Source: Flavobacterium sp. 11
GTDB lineage: Bacteria > Bacteroidota > Bacteroidia > Flavobacteriales > Flavobacteriaceae
Reading direction: 5' to 3'
Length of the DNA: 64,000 nucleotides
Assembly (NCBI RefSeq): GCF_002754315.1
Contig: NZ_PEFE01000001.1
Span: forward strand, 3,658,001-3,722,000
The position numbers were made by a program, and so were the translations under genes. How positions within the stretch are numbered: position 1 is the first letter of the stretch; each line of letters opens with the position of its first letter. The notes beneath the pieces are model-generated. The model was given only the letters and a program-made list of their open reading frames with translations. It was not told the DNA's origin and ran no database searches. Positions 36,991 to 46,198 of the stretch are shown here, piece by piece.

Positions 36991-37540
36991 ATTATTAATT
37001 AATAAATCTAAAGATTTGGTTTCTCACTATTTCACACTGGTATTCAAAAAACTGCAATTTATTTTAATAATTGTAGGACGTTTTTTAAAAATTCTTTTTC
37101 GTAAGAGTAAAGAAATAGAATTACTCTACCTTAACTACTCCACAGAATATATTTTTGATAATAGCCTAATCATAATAAACTATAGATTTAGAAATGGATT
37201 ATGGTATCGATTTGGAAAACACAAAACATTAGAAAAAGAAATCAAGATTTTTAATCTTAAAAATTTTGATACTGAATTTGATCTTGTTGTGTATGGCTTT
37301 TTTCAAAGGAAAGTCTTCAAACTGAAATTTGAACCGCAACTGACCATAAATACACAACGTTTTAAAACTAGTTTGTCAAATCTTTCATTAGAAATAGTAG
37401 AAAAAACTATTCCTGCTCTAATACAACCAAATTTATTCAGTAACATACGAAAACCATCTCTAGTAGCTTCAAAAATTAAAGTAACAAACAAACCAATTAT
37501 AATTAACAATAATACCTATAACCAAAACGAATTTATATGA
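36977..37540 (+). CDS. Unknown basic protein, possible membrane anchor
   Basis: A 187-residue protein not recognised. It has one hydrophobic stretch near the start (about 25-42, FKKLQFILIIVGRFLKILF) flanked by lysines, then beta-rich, basic sequence. The C-terminal 25 residues are rich in Asn/Ile. Its start overlaps the SH3 gene and its stop overlaps the DUF4407 start in ATGA, so expression is coupled to both. It may be a membrane-associated adaptor; this is a guess. Confidence 0.6.
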   Translation: MFPDKLLINKSKDLVSHYFTLVFKKLQFILIIVGRFLKILFRKSKEIELLYLNYSTEYIFDNSLIIINYRFRNGLWYRFGKHKTLEKEIKIFNLKNFDTEFDLVVYGFFQRKVFKLKFEPQLTINTQRFKTSLSNLSLEIVEKTIPALIQPNLFSNIRKPSLVASKIKVTNKPIIINNNTYNQNEFI

Positions 37541-38781
37541 CACGAGATTACTATCAATTACCAAAATCAAGTTCAGTTATGCGATTTCTATGGAAATGTG
37601 CGGGTGGCGACCGTTATCTTTTAGAAAGAGCAACATATTCTGATCAGATTAAATATATGTGTTTAGGCGGAATAGTATTTGCAACGGGAGCTTTGGCAGG
37701 AATTGCAGGTGGATATGCTTTCTATACTATTTTCGAGCCAAGAGGTTCTGCTATTGAAAACCCAATTGATATGCAAACTGTTTTTACAGCAATCTTTTTT
37801 GGAATTATCTGGGGATTAATGATATTTAATATTGACCGATTTATTGTTACCAGTACTGGGAAAGGTGATGGCACTGAAGCCATAACGATGGGAGAATTAA
37901 AAAGTGCTTTACCACGTATCCTAATGGGAATGATTATAGCAATGACCATATCAAAACCGGTTGAAATTAGGATGTTTAAAACTGAAATTGATATTAAACT
38001 TCGTGAAAAGCAATTAGAGCAACAAGCTGAATATCAAAAAAAGGTAGACAAAACGTATTCTGACCGAGAAAAACTTTTAACGGCTGATTTCGGAAAAATA
38101 GCTGAAGAACGAAATTCTTTAAATGTTAGAATTAAAGTGGCCGAACAGGCATATACAGACAATTTAATGGGGAAAGCTGTAGGCATTGTTGGTGGTAATG
38201 GACCATTATCAAAAGCTTTAAAATCTCAATTAGATGATTTAACAAACCAGCTAGCCGTTTTTGATAGTCAAAATGGGAAAGACCTTAAAGAACTAAATAA
38301 ACGAAAGGAAGCTTTAAGGATAGAAAAAGAAATTGCAAGAGCGGATAATACTAAAATTGCTAACGGTCTTGATGGTTTATTGGAAAGAATAAAAATAGCA
38401 CACGAAGTTGCTGGTTTCTGGATATCCTTGTTTATCACATTACTTTTTATGGCAATTGAGTTAACACCAATCTTTTTCAAACTGATGTTAACAAAGACTA
38501 CTTATGACTATTTAGCAGAAAACAGAGATGAACTCATTAAAGCAGAATATGGAATTGAAGTAAAATATGATTATTACAAGGACAAGCAAGGAGTAGAAAA
38601 GCACCTCACTGTAAACCATGAAGCAGAAAGATTAATTTTTGAAAAAATTGAAGTCACAAAGATTCAGAAGGAGCTTACCGAATATGCAGTTCAAAAATAC
38701 AAAGAAAGAGAGATGAAAAAAATTGATGAGAACTTGGAGGAATATATAAAAACCATTAAGACGGATGAACAAAGCAGTTAA
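37537..38781 (+). CDS. DUF4407 membrane protein, first copy
   Basis: A 414-residue protein with DUF4407 features. It begins with the cytosolic start RFLWKCAGGDRYLLERA, two spans at about 40-66 and 85-105 (GIIWGLMIFNIDRF), and a third near 128-145. A long charged coiled coil (about 150-285) is closed by a span at about 290-312 (WISLFITLLFMAIELTPIFFK) and a helical tail. The layout suggests a coiled coil on one membrane face anchored by spans at both ends. Function of the family is unknown. It overlaps both neighbours' reading frames. Confidence 0.85.
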   Translation: MTRDYYQLPKSSSVMRFLWKCAGGDRYLLERATYSDQIKYMCLGGIVFATGALAGIAGGYAFYTIFEPRGSAIENPIDMQTVFTAIFFGIIWGLMIFNIDRFIVTSTGKGDGTEAITMGELKSALPRILMGMIIAMTISKPVEIRMFKTEIDIKLREKQLEQQAEYQKKVDKTYSDREKLLTADFGKIAEERNSLNVRIKVAEQAYTDNLMGKAVGIVGGNGPLSKALKSQLDDLTNQLAVFDSQNGKDLKELNKRKEALRIEKEIARADNTKIANGLDGLLERIKIAHEVAGFWISLFITLLFMAIELTPIFFKLMLTKTTYDYLAENRDELIKAEYGIEVKYDYYKDKQGVEKHLTVNHEAERLIFEKIEVTKIQKELTEYAVQKYKEREMKKIDENLEEYIKTIKTDEQSS

Positions 38782-40285
38782 CGAAATACGGCTTTTTCTT
38801 TTTACATGTTCAGGAGAAGATAATTATATATTGAAAAAATGTAGCGCTAAAATCCAAACAAGATTTGCTCTCATTGGTTTTTTTGTATTATTAATTTTTT
38901 CCGGATGTCTTTTCAGTGCTACTTGTTTTGCCTATTCTTTATTTGAGGGGGCAAAATGGGCAAGCCTTCCCATAGGAATAATCTGGGGGGCTGTGGTTGT
39001 GAATATGTATTTACTATTACTACATACTATTTCTCCTGCTATAATTCCGTTATCTACCAAAAGTAAAAACGGTTTTCAAAAAAGTGAAAAAACAATTAAT
39101 ATCCCATCTTTATCTATGTTTTTAAGATTGGGTTTTATGGCACTGTTAGCTATAATAATTGCACAGCCATTAAACGTTTTTATGATTTCTTCAACAGTAG
39201 AAAGTAGTATTGAAAAACACAAAATAGTTGAAAGAGTTAAGTTATATGCATTAACGAATAAAGAGTTAATTAAAAACGAACTTCTTAATCAAAAAGAGTT
39301 TAACCAAAAAATACTAGACAGGTTGAATGAAGATTTGGCAAGTACAACCAAAGCTCAAATAGCTATTATTAATAGTAAAATTGAAAGAGACAATCAATTC
39401 ATAATAATCACTTCAAAGAAATTAAAGCATCTCAATACAATTGATTCGGATTTATTTTTAACCGATAAGGCTGAGTTAGAAAAAAAGAAGCTTCTAAACC
39501 AGCTTGATAATTTATTAAATGATGAATTAGCTTCAGATGCTGATTTTATTGCTACTATCAACTCAACATCAATTGACGGTAGTTTAAAAGAGGACTACAT
39601 TACTTATAAGAACAATTTAATAAATCTGATTACGGAGAAGACAGACAACTACAATGCATTAAACGATTTACTAAATAAAAGTAATTTTTATATCAAAACA
39701 ATTCAGTTATTACTGATTGAAAACCCTGTTTCATGGTTCATCACTATCTTGGTTTGTTTAACTTTTTTATTACCCATTTATTTCAAATATAAAGTTCGGG
39801 ATTTATCTACTAGCTTATTTTATAAAAACCCAAATAATCAATCTGATATTAAACAATTAAGAGAAGAACTCATTCATACAAAAGATTATAAATGGTTAGA
39901 AAATAAAATAAAGTCAATCAATATTGGAAGTATAAATACCTCCGATTATTATTTTCAGAGAATGCTTATAGAGCATAAAATAATTCTGGAGGAATATGAT
40001 GAGACAAAAAGTAAATTTTCGGAAATATTGACATCAAATATTAAAAAATATAACAAAACATCATCCGATAGATTATCTCATCTACAAGAAAAACTTAAAA
40101 AAGTTAGTCTTAACAAATATAATACTATCTCTCAACGAATTTCAGATGAATACAAAAATGAGTTAATGATTAAGTACGAGTATTGGCTTGATTCCCCATT
40201 CAGAACAAAAAGAAAAAACACACCTACATCTATTTCTAATAACGAAGAAAGTTTATTAGATTTTATTTATAACCAAGAATTATAA
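38765..40285 (+). CDS. DUF4407-like membrane protein, second copy
   Basis: A 506-residue diverged paralog of the preceding gene. It shares the same start pattern (LFLFTCSGEDNYILKKCS), early spans (about 34-57, 67-90, 115-140), a coiled-coil middle (150-320), a late span (about 322-345, NPVSWFITILVCLTFLLPIYFK) and a longer helical tail. Its start lies 17 bases inside the first copy. Tandem non-identical DUF4407 proteins suggest a hetero-oligomer; this is inference. Confidence 0.75.
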   Translation: MNKAVNEIRLFLFTCSGEDNYILKKCSAKIQTRFALIGFFVLLIFSGCLFSATCFAYSLFEGAKWASLPIGIIWGAVVVNMYLLLLHTISPAIIPLSTKSKNGFQKSEKTINIPSLSMFLRLGFMALLAIIIAQPLNVFMISSTVESSIEKHKIVERVKLYALTNKELIKNELLNQKEFNQKILDRLNEDLASTTKAQIAIINSKIERDNQFIIITSKKLKHLNTIDSDLFLTDKAELEKKKLLNQLDNLLNDELASDADFIATINSTSIDGSLKEDYITYKNNLINLITEKTDNYNALNDLLNKSNFYIKTIQLLLIENPVSWFITILVCLTFLLPIYFKYKVRDLSTSLFYKNPNNQSDIKQLREELIHTKDYKWLENKIKSINIGSINTSDYYFQRMLIEHKIILEEYDETKSKFSEILTSNIKKYNKTSSDRLSHLQEKLKKVSLNKYNTISQRISDEYKNELMIKYEYWLDSPFRTKRKNTPTSISNNEESLLDFIYNQEL

Positions 40286-40298
40286 TCTACTTTTTACT

Positions 40299-42017
40299 AT
40301 GCATGATATTCTTGAAAAAATAATAAAAGTAGAACCTTTCATCGGAGAGGATGGTTTGGATTATAACAAAGTCACGAAAGAAATTTCGACTCCACGAAAA
40401 ACATATTTAAAAGGAACTATTACTGGTAAATATAGAGGGGACAGAATAAGCAATGAATCTGATTTATTTGATTTTGAAATCTATGAAGCAGAAGTTTTAT
40501 GTAATTCAATAGAAGATTTTAGAAAGAACAAACCTTTTGTTTTTCCTAATGATTTTAAAAATATAGGCGATCAAAAAAAAATAAAAGGGACCGTTTTTCC
40601 AAAAGAAAAATTACCAGCAACACTGCCTGTGGCAATTATAGCAAATGAAAAATCATTTGGTGTAAATGTATTAGAACCGCAGTTGTTTGAATTTGATATC
40701 GTTCGTAAATTTCATCAAACTGACGGCGATGATGTATTTGGGACTTTTAATGCCTTCATAACGGGTTATGTTTTTGATTATGAAAAGAAAATTGTTGAAG
40801 AAATTGTAGGACCAATAATTGGGCCCGTAATCGTAGATCCGATTCCAATTCCAAAACCTTTAACCTGCCAGGCATCAAATATTAAAACCGGCGCAACCCA
40901 AACTAAAGGAAATTATACCAGAAGTGAATATTATTGTAAAAATCACGATGATAAAACCTGGGGAAACTGGGAATACAAAAAAGGAAATACTGGACCTGAT
41001 CAAGGCTGCTTTTCATCTATTATTGGAATAATAGGTTTGATTTTAGGACTGCTGTTTTTAATTACTATTCTTCCTGGAATACTTTATTTTATTGGTTTCT
41101 TTATCATTATGTTTCTGATTAGCATTTTAGCTCCATATTTAAAATGGATCCTGAGAGTCATAGGTGTGCTTCTTTTAATAGGATTCATCAGTTCATTAAT
41201 AAATACATTCAATCAAGGGTCTCAGAGATATATCCCCACTCCGGTCGTTGTAGATAAACCGAGAGAAGTAGTTGAGGAAAGATCTACAATAATCGATACG
41301 ACAAGTAATCAATTAAATAAAAATGACACTCTTATAACACGATATAGAATTTGGCAAGATTATGAAGGTAAAAAATACGAAGGCAAATACCAACTCCGAT
41401 TAAGTGATTTAAAAAATGCTACATACCATAAAAACAACTTACCGCTTTCGCAAAATAATATCGATAGCTATGATAAAATCATATACAGCCTAAAAGAAAA
41501 TGATAAAAATAAATTGAATGGTGTTTATAAATTATTTGATAGTATCAATAAATCAAACAAACTTTCTAAAGTTAAATTTGCAGAAATGGTTGTCTCCTTT
41601 ATTCAGGACATTCCATATGCTTTAATATTGGATAAAAGATGTGACGCCAGTTTGTACAATGATACTTTCACTCGACAATATCTTTTAGACCCAAACGCAT
41701 CATGCGACGGCAATCAAAGATTTGGAATAAATACACCTGTCGAATTTTTAGCAAGCCTAAAAGGGGATTGCGATTCGAGAACAGTATTATTATATACTAT
41801 ATTCGCTCATTACAATTATGATGTGGCAGTTTTAAGCAGTGAATTTTATGGACATTCCATTTTAGGAATAAATTTACCCATAAACGGTACTGCTTATAAT
41901 TATAACGAGAATAGGTATGTGATGTGGGAAACAACAACCCCCAATTGCAAACCCGGAATAATATCAAATAAAATTTCAAATTTAAATAACTGGAGAATCT
42001 CCTTAAAATCAAAATAA
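40299..42017 (+). CDS. Membrane protein with C-terminal transglutaminase-like domain
   Basis: A 572-residue protein in three parts. The N-terminal soluble region (1-200) is unrecognised and ends in a Pro/Ile/Val-rich linker. Two or three membrane spans follow at about 240-300. A C-terminal domain carries Cys491 in GDCDSR, His519 in YGHSILG and Glu544 in MWETT. This order fits the Cys-His-Asp/Glu triad of transglutaminase-like cysteine enzymes, which can cut or join peptides. Enzyme activity and side of the membrane are not shown by sequence. It sits in the DUF4407 cassette. Confidence 0.7.
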   Translation: MHDILEKIIKVEPFIGEDGLDYNKVTKEISTPRKTYLKGTITGKYRGDRISNESDLFDFEIYEAEVLCNSIEDFRKNKPFVFPNDFKNIGDQKKIKGTVFPKEKLPATLPVAIIANEKSFGVNVLEPQLFEFDIVRKFHQTDGDDVFGTFNAFITGYVFDYEKKIVEEIVGPIIGPVIVDPIPIPKPLTCQASNIKTGATQTKGNYTRSEYYCKNHDDKTWGNWEYKKGNTGPDQGCFSSIIGIIGLILGLLFLITILPGILYFIGFFIIMFLISILAPYLKWILRVIGVLLLIGFISSLINTFNQGSQRYIPTPVVVDKPREVVEERSTIIDTTSNQLNKNDTLITRYRIWQDYEGKKYEGKYQLRLSDLKNATYHKNNLPLSQNNIDSYDKIIYSLKENDKNKLNGVYKLFDSINKSNKLSKVKFAEMVVSFIQDIPYALILDKRCDASLYNDTFTRQYLLDPNASCDGNQRFGINTPVEFLASLKGDCDSRTVLLYTIFAHYNYDVAVLSSEFYGHSILGINLPINGTAYNYNENRYVMWETTTPNCKPGIISNKISNLNNWRISLKSK

Positions 42018-42018
42018 C

Positions 42019-42528
42019 ATGGACAAACAAAGTTTATTTTTTACAAGTATAGTAGGAATTGTTGCAATCGCACTAATGCTGATAGCAATTCAATTTTTAG
42101 CAAAAAGATTAAAAATACAAACAAACACAGAACAAAAAATTAATACTTCCTATTCCATTTGGTTTGGATCATTGCTCCTATCTTTTATCCTGTTTTTAAA
42201 AGTAGCGTTAGAACTTGTCGAAAATTCAATTGAATTAATAATTGCTGATAAATCAATTAATAACACATTTGTAGCAGTAATGGAGCAAATAGCGATCTTC
42301 ACTGGTTTTAGCTTCTTATTTACATTCTTAGCCTATTACATTGTTCATGTTATCATAAAATTTTCAATTGGTAATCGTAATGATAGTATCGAAATTGAAA
42401 AAGACAATGTGGGTTATTTTTTAATTAAAGGACTAGTTTTATTAACATTGGTATTTTCATTAATAACCATTTTCGAGCATTTTTTAAGATGGTTTGCCCC
42501 TGCTGTTGAAACCCCTTTTTACCATTAA
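42019..42528 (+). CDS. Four-span membrane protein of unknown family
   Basis: A 169-residue, strongly hydrophobic protein with four predicted spans (about 6-27, 48-66, 86-112 and 130-153). No recognised motif. It starts one base after the previous stop and is clearly co-translated with the transglutaminase-like gene. It may be a scaffold or pore subunit of the cassette; this is inference. Confidence 0.65.
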   Translation: MDKQSLFFTSIVGIVAIALMLIAIQFLAKRLKIQTNTEQKINTSYSIWFGSLLLSFILFLKVALELVENSIELIIADKSINNTFVAVMEQIAIFTGFSFLFTFLAYYIVHVIIKFSIGNRNDSIEIEKDNVGYFLIKGLVLLTLVFSLITIFEHFLRWFAPAVETPFYH

Positions 42529-42569
42529 AACATAAAAAGCAAAAAATATTAATCTTAATTTTAAACATA

Positions 42570-43157
42570 ATGAAAATAATAATTCTACTTTTAGTTATTT
42601 GTTGCTATTCTTGCAAAGAAACCAAATATGAATATGATAACGAAATTGCGGTTGATTCTGCTGCTACAGCTGTGGATCAATTTGTTGCTGATTCAGTCAC
42701 AATGTCGTCAGAAATAATTGAAGAACCAATTAAAGAATTGACTTTTGAAGAAGTTATACAAACCACATCTATACATGACTTAGAAAATTTTATTGAAAAA
42801 AACCCAGATCATGAAAATATTGAAAAATTAAAAGCAAGAGTAATTGACTTAGAAGTAGATCAAATTTTTAGCGATGAGAATACAGGAAAAATGCCAAATT
42901 CTGACAAAGTTGGTGAATCAAATTCTGGTATTTCTGAAGTATCAATAAAAAATGATACTTCTTGCGAATTGATTGTTAGATATAGCGGAATCGATTCTAG
43001 AATGATATCAATTCCACAAAACCAACTAAGAAGTATCTCAATAAAAAGTGGAGATTATAGGGTCACTGCAACTGCTTGTGGTGAAAGTTATTCATCTACA
43101 GAAGACCTAAGTGGTAATTATTCCTCAAGCTATTACATTTCAAGAACATTTAGATAA
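42570..43157 (+). CDS. Lipoprotein with C-terminal beta module shared with the SH3 protein
   Basis: A 195-residue lipoprotein. The signal MKIIILLLVICCYSC gives a likely lipidated Cys15, followed by an acidic linker (20-120) and a C-terminal module (about 125-195: SIKNDTSCELIVRYSG, SIKSGDYRVTA) like the end of the SH3 protein at the other end of the cassette. The module may belong to what I recall as DUF6759; the name is uncertain. Two secreted proteins with a shared module at the two ends suggest they meet in the periplasm. Confidence 0.65.
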   Translation: MKIIILLLVICCYSCKETKYEYDNEIAVDSAATAVDQFVADSVTMSSEIIEEPIKELTFEEVIQTTSIHDLENFIEKNPDHENIEKLKARVIDLEVDQIFSDENTGKMPNSDKVGESNSGISEVSIKNDTSCELIVRYSGIDSRMISIPQNQLRSISIKSGDYRVTATACGESYSSTEDLSGNYSSSYYISRTFR

Positions 43158-43183
43158 TATGACTAACTGGCCACAAAAATGAG

Positions 43184-43333
43184 ATGCTAATCTATATTGC
43201 TTTATCCATTTTATTTCAGCAATTTATCAAAATAGCTTTGGGCAGAACAATTTGGAATATCGTGGATTTAATTGTTGGAATAGGATTACTTATTTCGATA
43301 ATCAATCATTCTAAAACAAAATTGAATCGGTAA
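43184..43333 (+). CDS. Possible 49-residue single-span membrane peptide
   Basis: An ATG 27 bases after the lipoprotein stop opens a 49-codon frame. The peptide begins MLIYIALSILFQQF and has a hydrophobic stretch at about 25-40 (IVDLIVGIGLLISII), then a basic end. It is too short for most gene finders. Conservation is unknown; position and composition make a real small protein plausible. Confidence 0.45.
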   Translation: MLIYIALSILFQQFIKIALGRTIWNIVDLIVGIGLLISIINHSKTKLNR

Positions 43334-43361
43334 TCTACGGCTTTCCTGTAAAGTTATCAAA

Positions 43362-43403
43362 AACAGGTATAGTAAAATCTCATAAAACATCATTTATTTG
43401 TAT
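43362..43403 (+). repeat. Right copy of imperfect direct repeat flanking the DUF4407 cassette
   Basis: See the copy at 36252-36291. The two copies lie just outside the first and last genes of the cassette, about 7.1 kb apart. Confidence 0.4.
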
Positions 43404-43507
43404 AAATGAATTAAGAATTAGTCAACCGGTATCTAATATGTTGTGAAATATGGATAATATTTTTTTTATTATATAGCAAATTCATTATAGTATTCGTCTA
43501 ATAGAAA

Positions 43508-43538
43508 TTGTGTAAGACTTTTATTATTCTTAAGTTTG
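43508..43538 (+). promoter_or_regulatory. Promoter of the MazG-like gene
   Basis: TTG (43508-43510), 20 bases, TAAGTTTG (43531-43538). It marks the start of a new transcription unit after the DUF4407 cassette and supports the ATG at 43567. Confidence 0.65.
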
Positions 43539-43566
43539 GACATCTAATAAAAACAATTTGAATGTT

Positions 43567-43905
43567 ATGGATAAGTACAAAAAAGTAATAAATGAATTAA
43601 TTCAATTTAGGAACGAAAGAGATTGGGAACAATTTCATGATTCAAAAAATTTAGCACTTGCCATTTCACTTGAAGCTTCGGAATTAAATGAACTTTTTTT
43701 ATGGAAAAAGGATAGTGAAGTTGAAAATGTAAATCACGAAAAGTTAAAAGAAGAACTTGCTGATGTACTCTCTTTTGCTTTTTTATTAGCAGAAAAGCAC
43801 GACTTGGATATTTTTGATATCATTTCAGAAAAAATTAAAAAAAATGCTCTAAAATATCCAGTTGATAAAGCAAAAGGCACTTCGACAAAATATAATGAAC
43901 TATGA
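43567..43905 (+). CDS. MazG-like nucleotide pyrophosphohydrolase
   Basis: A 112-residue MazG-like protein with the metal-binding pattern EASELNELF near residue 37 and EELADVLSF near 62, as in all-alpha NTP pyrophosphatases. The family hydrolyses (d)NTPs to monophosphates. The ATG at 43567 is preferred to an in-frame TTG at 43558. Its stop overlaps the ATG of the next gene by four bases, indicating a two-gene unit with the helicase fusion. Confidence 0.85.
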   Translation: MDKYKKVINELIQFRNERDWEQFHDSKNLALAISLEASELNELFLWKKDSEVENVNHEKLKEELADVLSFAFLLAEKHDLDIFDIISEKIKKNALKYPVDKAKGTSTKYNEL

Positions 43906-46091
43906 GTCAAAACCCTTTCTCTATTAAAAAATTTAATTTTGATTTCAACCTCATAAATGATTTTAATAATATACATTATGTCAAAGATTTGTGGCCTGTT
44001 GTTTATATTATAAGTGATGGAAATGTAAATGAAGCTTATGTTGGTGAAACTACAGATGCATATGCTAGAATGAGCAGCCATTTAAAGAATAACATAAAAA
44101 ATAAACTCTCCGCAGTACATTTAATTTCAAGTGAAAAGTTTAATAAATCTGCAACATTAGATATAGAATCTAATCTCATTAAATATATTTCTGGAGATGG
44201 ACAATATAAATTAATTAATGGAAATGTTGGATTAGCGAATCATAATTACTACCAAAAGAAAGAAGTATATTGGGATATTTTCAAATCCATTTGGGATAAC
44301 TTAAGAGCAGCTGGCATAGCTAAACACCCTATTAATTATATTGATAATTCTGATTTATTTAAATATTCACCATACAAAACTTTAACCTCAGAACAAAAGA
44401 GCGGTCTACTTGTTATTATGAAAAACCTTCTGGATAATACGTATAAAAATATTATTATTGAAGGTGGTGCAGGAACTGGAAAAACAATTTTAGCTATTTT
44501 CTTATTTAAGTTACTTAATACTACAAATGAGGATTTTAATTTTGAGGAATTCGGAAATGATGAATTTGAATTCATGGAAATTGTCTTTGAATTGAAAAGA
44601 AAATTTCCAAACCCCAAAATGGCATTAGTTGTTCCAATGTCATCTTTTAGAACTACTTTAAAAAAAGTTTTTAAAAATATTAAAGGATTAAATGCCAATA
44701 TGGTAATTGGTCCCGCAGAAATCGTAAAAGATACTTTTGATATTGTTATTGTAGACGAGTCGCACCGATTAAGGAGACGTGTTAATTTGGGTGCTTATTT
44801 TAGAGCATTTGATGTTGTTTGTGAAAAATTAAATTTAAACAAACATACTTGCAGTGAATTAGATTGGATAATGAAACAATCTGAAAGTACAATTTATTTT
44901 TATGATGAAAATCAATCAATAAAACCATCAGATGTAAAGAAAGAAGATTTCGATAAACTAAAAGTAAATTGTTTAACCAAAACAGAATATTTAAAATCTC
45001 AGTTTCGAGCAAGAGGAGGCAATGATTATGTCAATTATATTGATAATCTTTTAAAATGTAAATTGACTAATTCTGATGTTATTTTTAACTCCAAAGATTA
45101 TGAACTTATCCTTTTTGATTCTATTGAAGACATTGTAAGCGAAATAAAATCTAGAGATATAGAAAACGGCTTGTCTAGAGTAGTAGCGGGATATTCTTGG
45201 CCATGGGTGTCTAATAAAAAAGACGCTAAGCAAGACTATGATATTGAAATCGAAAATACTAGGCTAAAATGGAACAGTACAAATATTGATTGGGTTAATT
45301 CTGAAAAATCAAGAGATGAAGTGGGTTGTATTCATACTACCCAAGGCTATGATTTAAACTATACAGGAATAATTTTTGGAAATGAAATTACTTATGATAA
45401 GGCAACAGATCAAATTAAAATTCTAAAAGAAAACTATTATGATATAAATGGAAAACAATCTATCGTTGATCCAGAAGAGTTAAAAAATTTCATCTTAAAT
45501 ATTTACAAGACCATAATGCTTAGAGGCATTAGAGGCACTTACGTATACGTTTGCGATAAAAACCTAAGAGACTATTTTTCTCAATTTATTCCAAAATATA
45601 GGACTGAAAAAGAAACAGTATTTTTAAAAGATCATGATGTTATTCCTTATGTAAATAGCATTCCCCTATATGACTTAAAGGTTGCTGCAGGAAACTTCAG
45701 TGAATTACAAACTGTAAATGATTGTCAATGGATTGCATTACCTAACACTTCTAAACCTTCACAAGATTTATTTGCTTGCAAAGTTATTGGTGAATCTATG
45801 AATAAAATAATTCCAAACGGTTCAATTTGTATGTTTAGAAAATATTCAGGTGGATCTAGAGATGGAAAAATAGTATTGGCGGAACATACAAATATACAAG
45901 ACCTTGATTTTGGTTCTGGATATACTGTAAAAGAATATAGAAGTAAAAAAAACATGGAGAATGAAGTATGGACTCATGAGTCAATTATTTTAAAACCTCT
46001 TTCAGATAATATAGAATATCAAGATATTATACTTGCAGAAGATGAGTTGAGTAATTTGAAAGTAATTGGGGTGTTTGAGTGTGTGCTGTAA
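43902..46091 (+). CDS. GIY-YIG nuclease - DUF2075 helicase - S24 peptidase fusion
   Basis: A 729-residue three-part protein. The N-terminal GIY-YIG-like domain (about 25-105: VVYIISDG, AYVGETTD, RMSSHL). The SF1-type DUF2075 helicase (about 165-580) has Walker A GGAGTGKT at 188-195, Walker B DESH at 285-288, QFRARGG and the late motif HTTQGYDL. The C-terminal S24/LexA-like domain has GESM with Ser632 and a TVKEY lysine, Lys677, a plausible Ser-Lys dyad. It looks like a DNA-targeting enzyme with a self-cleavage or sensor module. It overlaps the MazG-like gene and precedes RADAR. Confidence 0.82.
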   Translation: MSQNPFSIKKFNFDFNLINDFNNIHYVKDLWPVVYIISDGNVNEAYVGETTDAYARMSSHLKNNIKNKLSAVHLISSEKFNKSATLDIESNLIKYISGDGQYKLINGNVGLANHNYYQKKEVYWDIFKSIWDNLRAAGIAKHPINYIDNSDLFKYSPYKTLTSEQKSGLLVIMKNLLDNTYKNIIIEGGAGTGKTILAIFLFKLLNTTNEDFNFEEFGNDEFEFMEIVFELKRKFPNPKMALVVPMSSFRTTLKKVFKNIKGLNANMVIGPAEIVKDTFDIVIVDESHRLRRRVNLGAYFRAFDVVCEKLNLNKHTCSELDWIMKQSESTIYFYDENQSIKPSDVKKEDFDKLKVNCLTKTEYLKSQFRARGGNDYVNYIDNLLKCKLTNSDVIFNSKDYELILFDSIEDIVSEIKSRDIENGLSRVVAGYSWPWVSNKKDAKQDYDIEIENTRLKWNSTNIDWVNSEKSRDEVGCIHTTQGYDLNYTGIIFGNEITYDKATDQIKILKENYYDINGKQSIVDPEELKNFILNIYKTIMLRGIRGTYVYVCDKNLRDYFSQFIPKYRTEKETVFLKDHDVIPYVNSIPLYDLKVAAGNFSELQTVNDCQWIALPNTSKPSQDLFACKVIGESMNKIIPNGSICMFRKYSGGSRDGKIVLAEHTNIQDLDFGSGYTVKEYRSKKNMENEVWTHESIILKPLSDNIEYQDIILAEDELSNLKVIGVFECVL

Positions 46092-46198
46092 ACCACCAAT
46101 TATCTTAAAAAAAACTACTAGATCGATTGTTGCCTTTGTTGATGAATAGTCAGGTAAGTGTGGGAGAGTAATTGAATTTAAAAAATAAAAAATAATAT

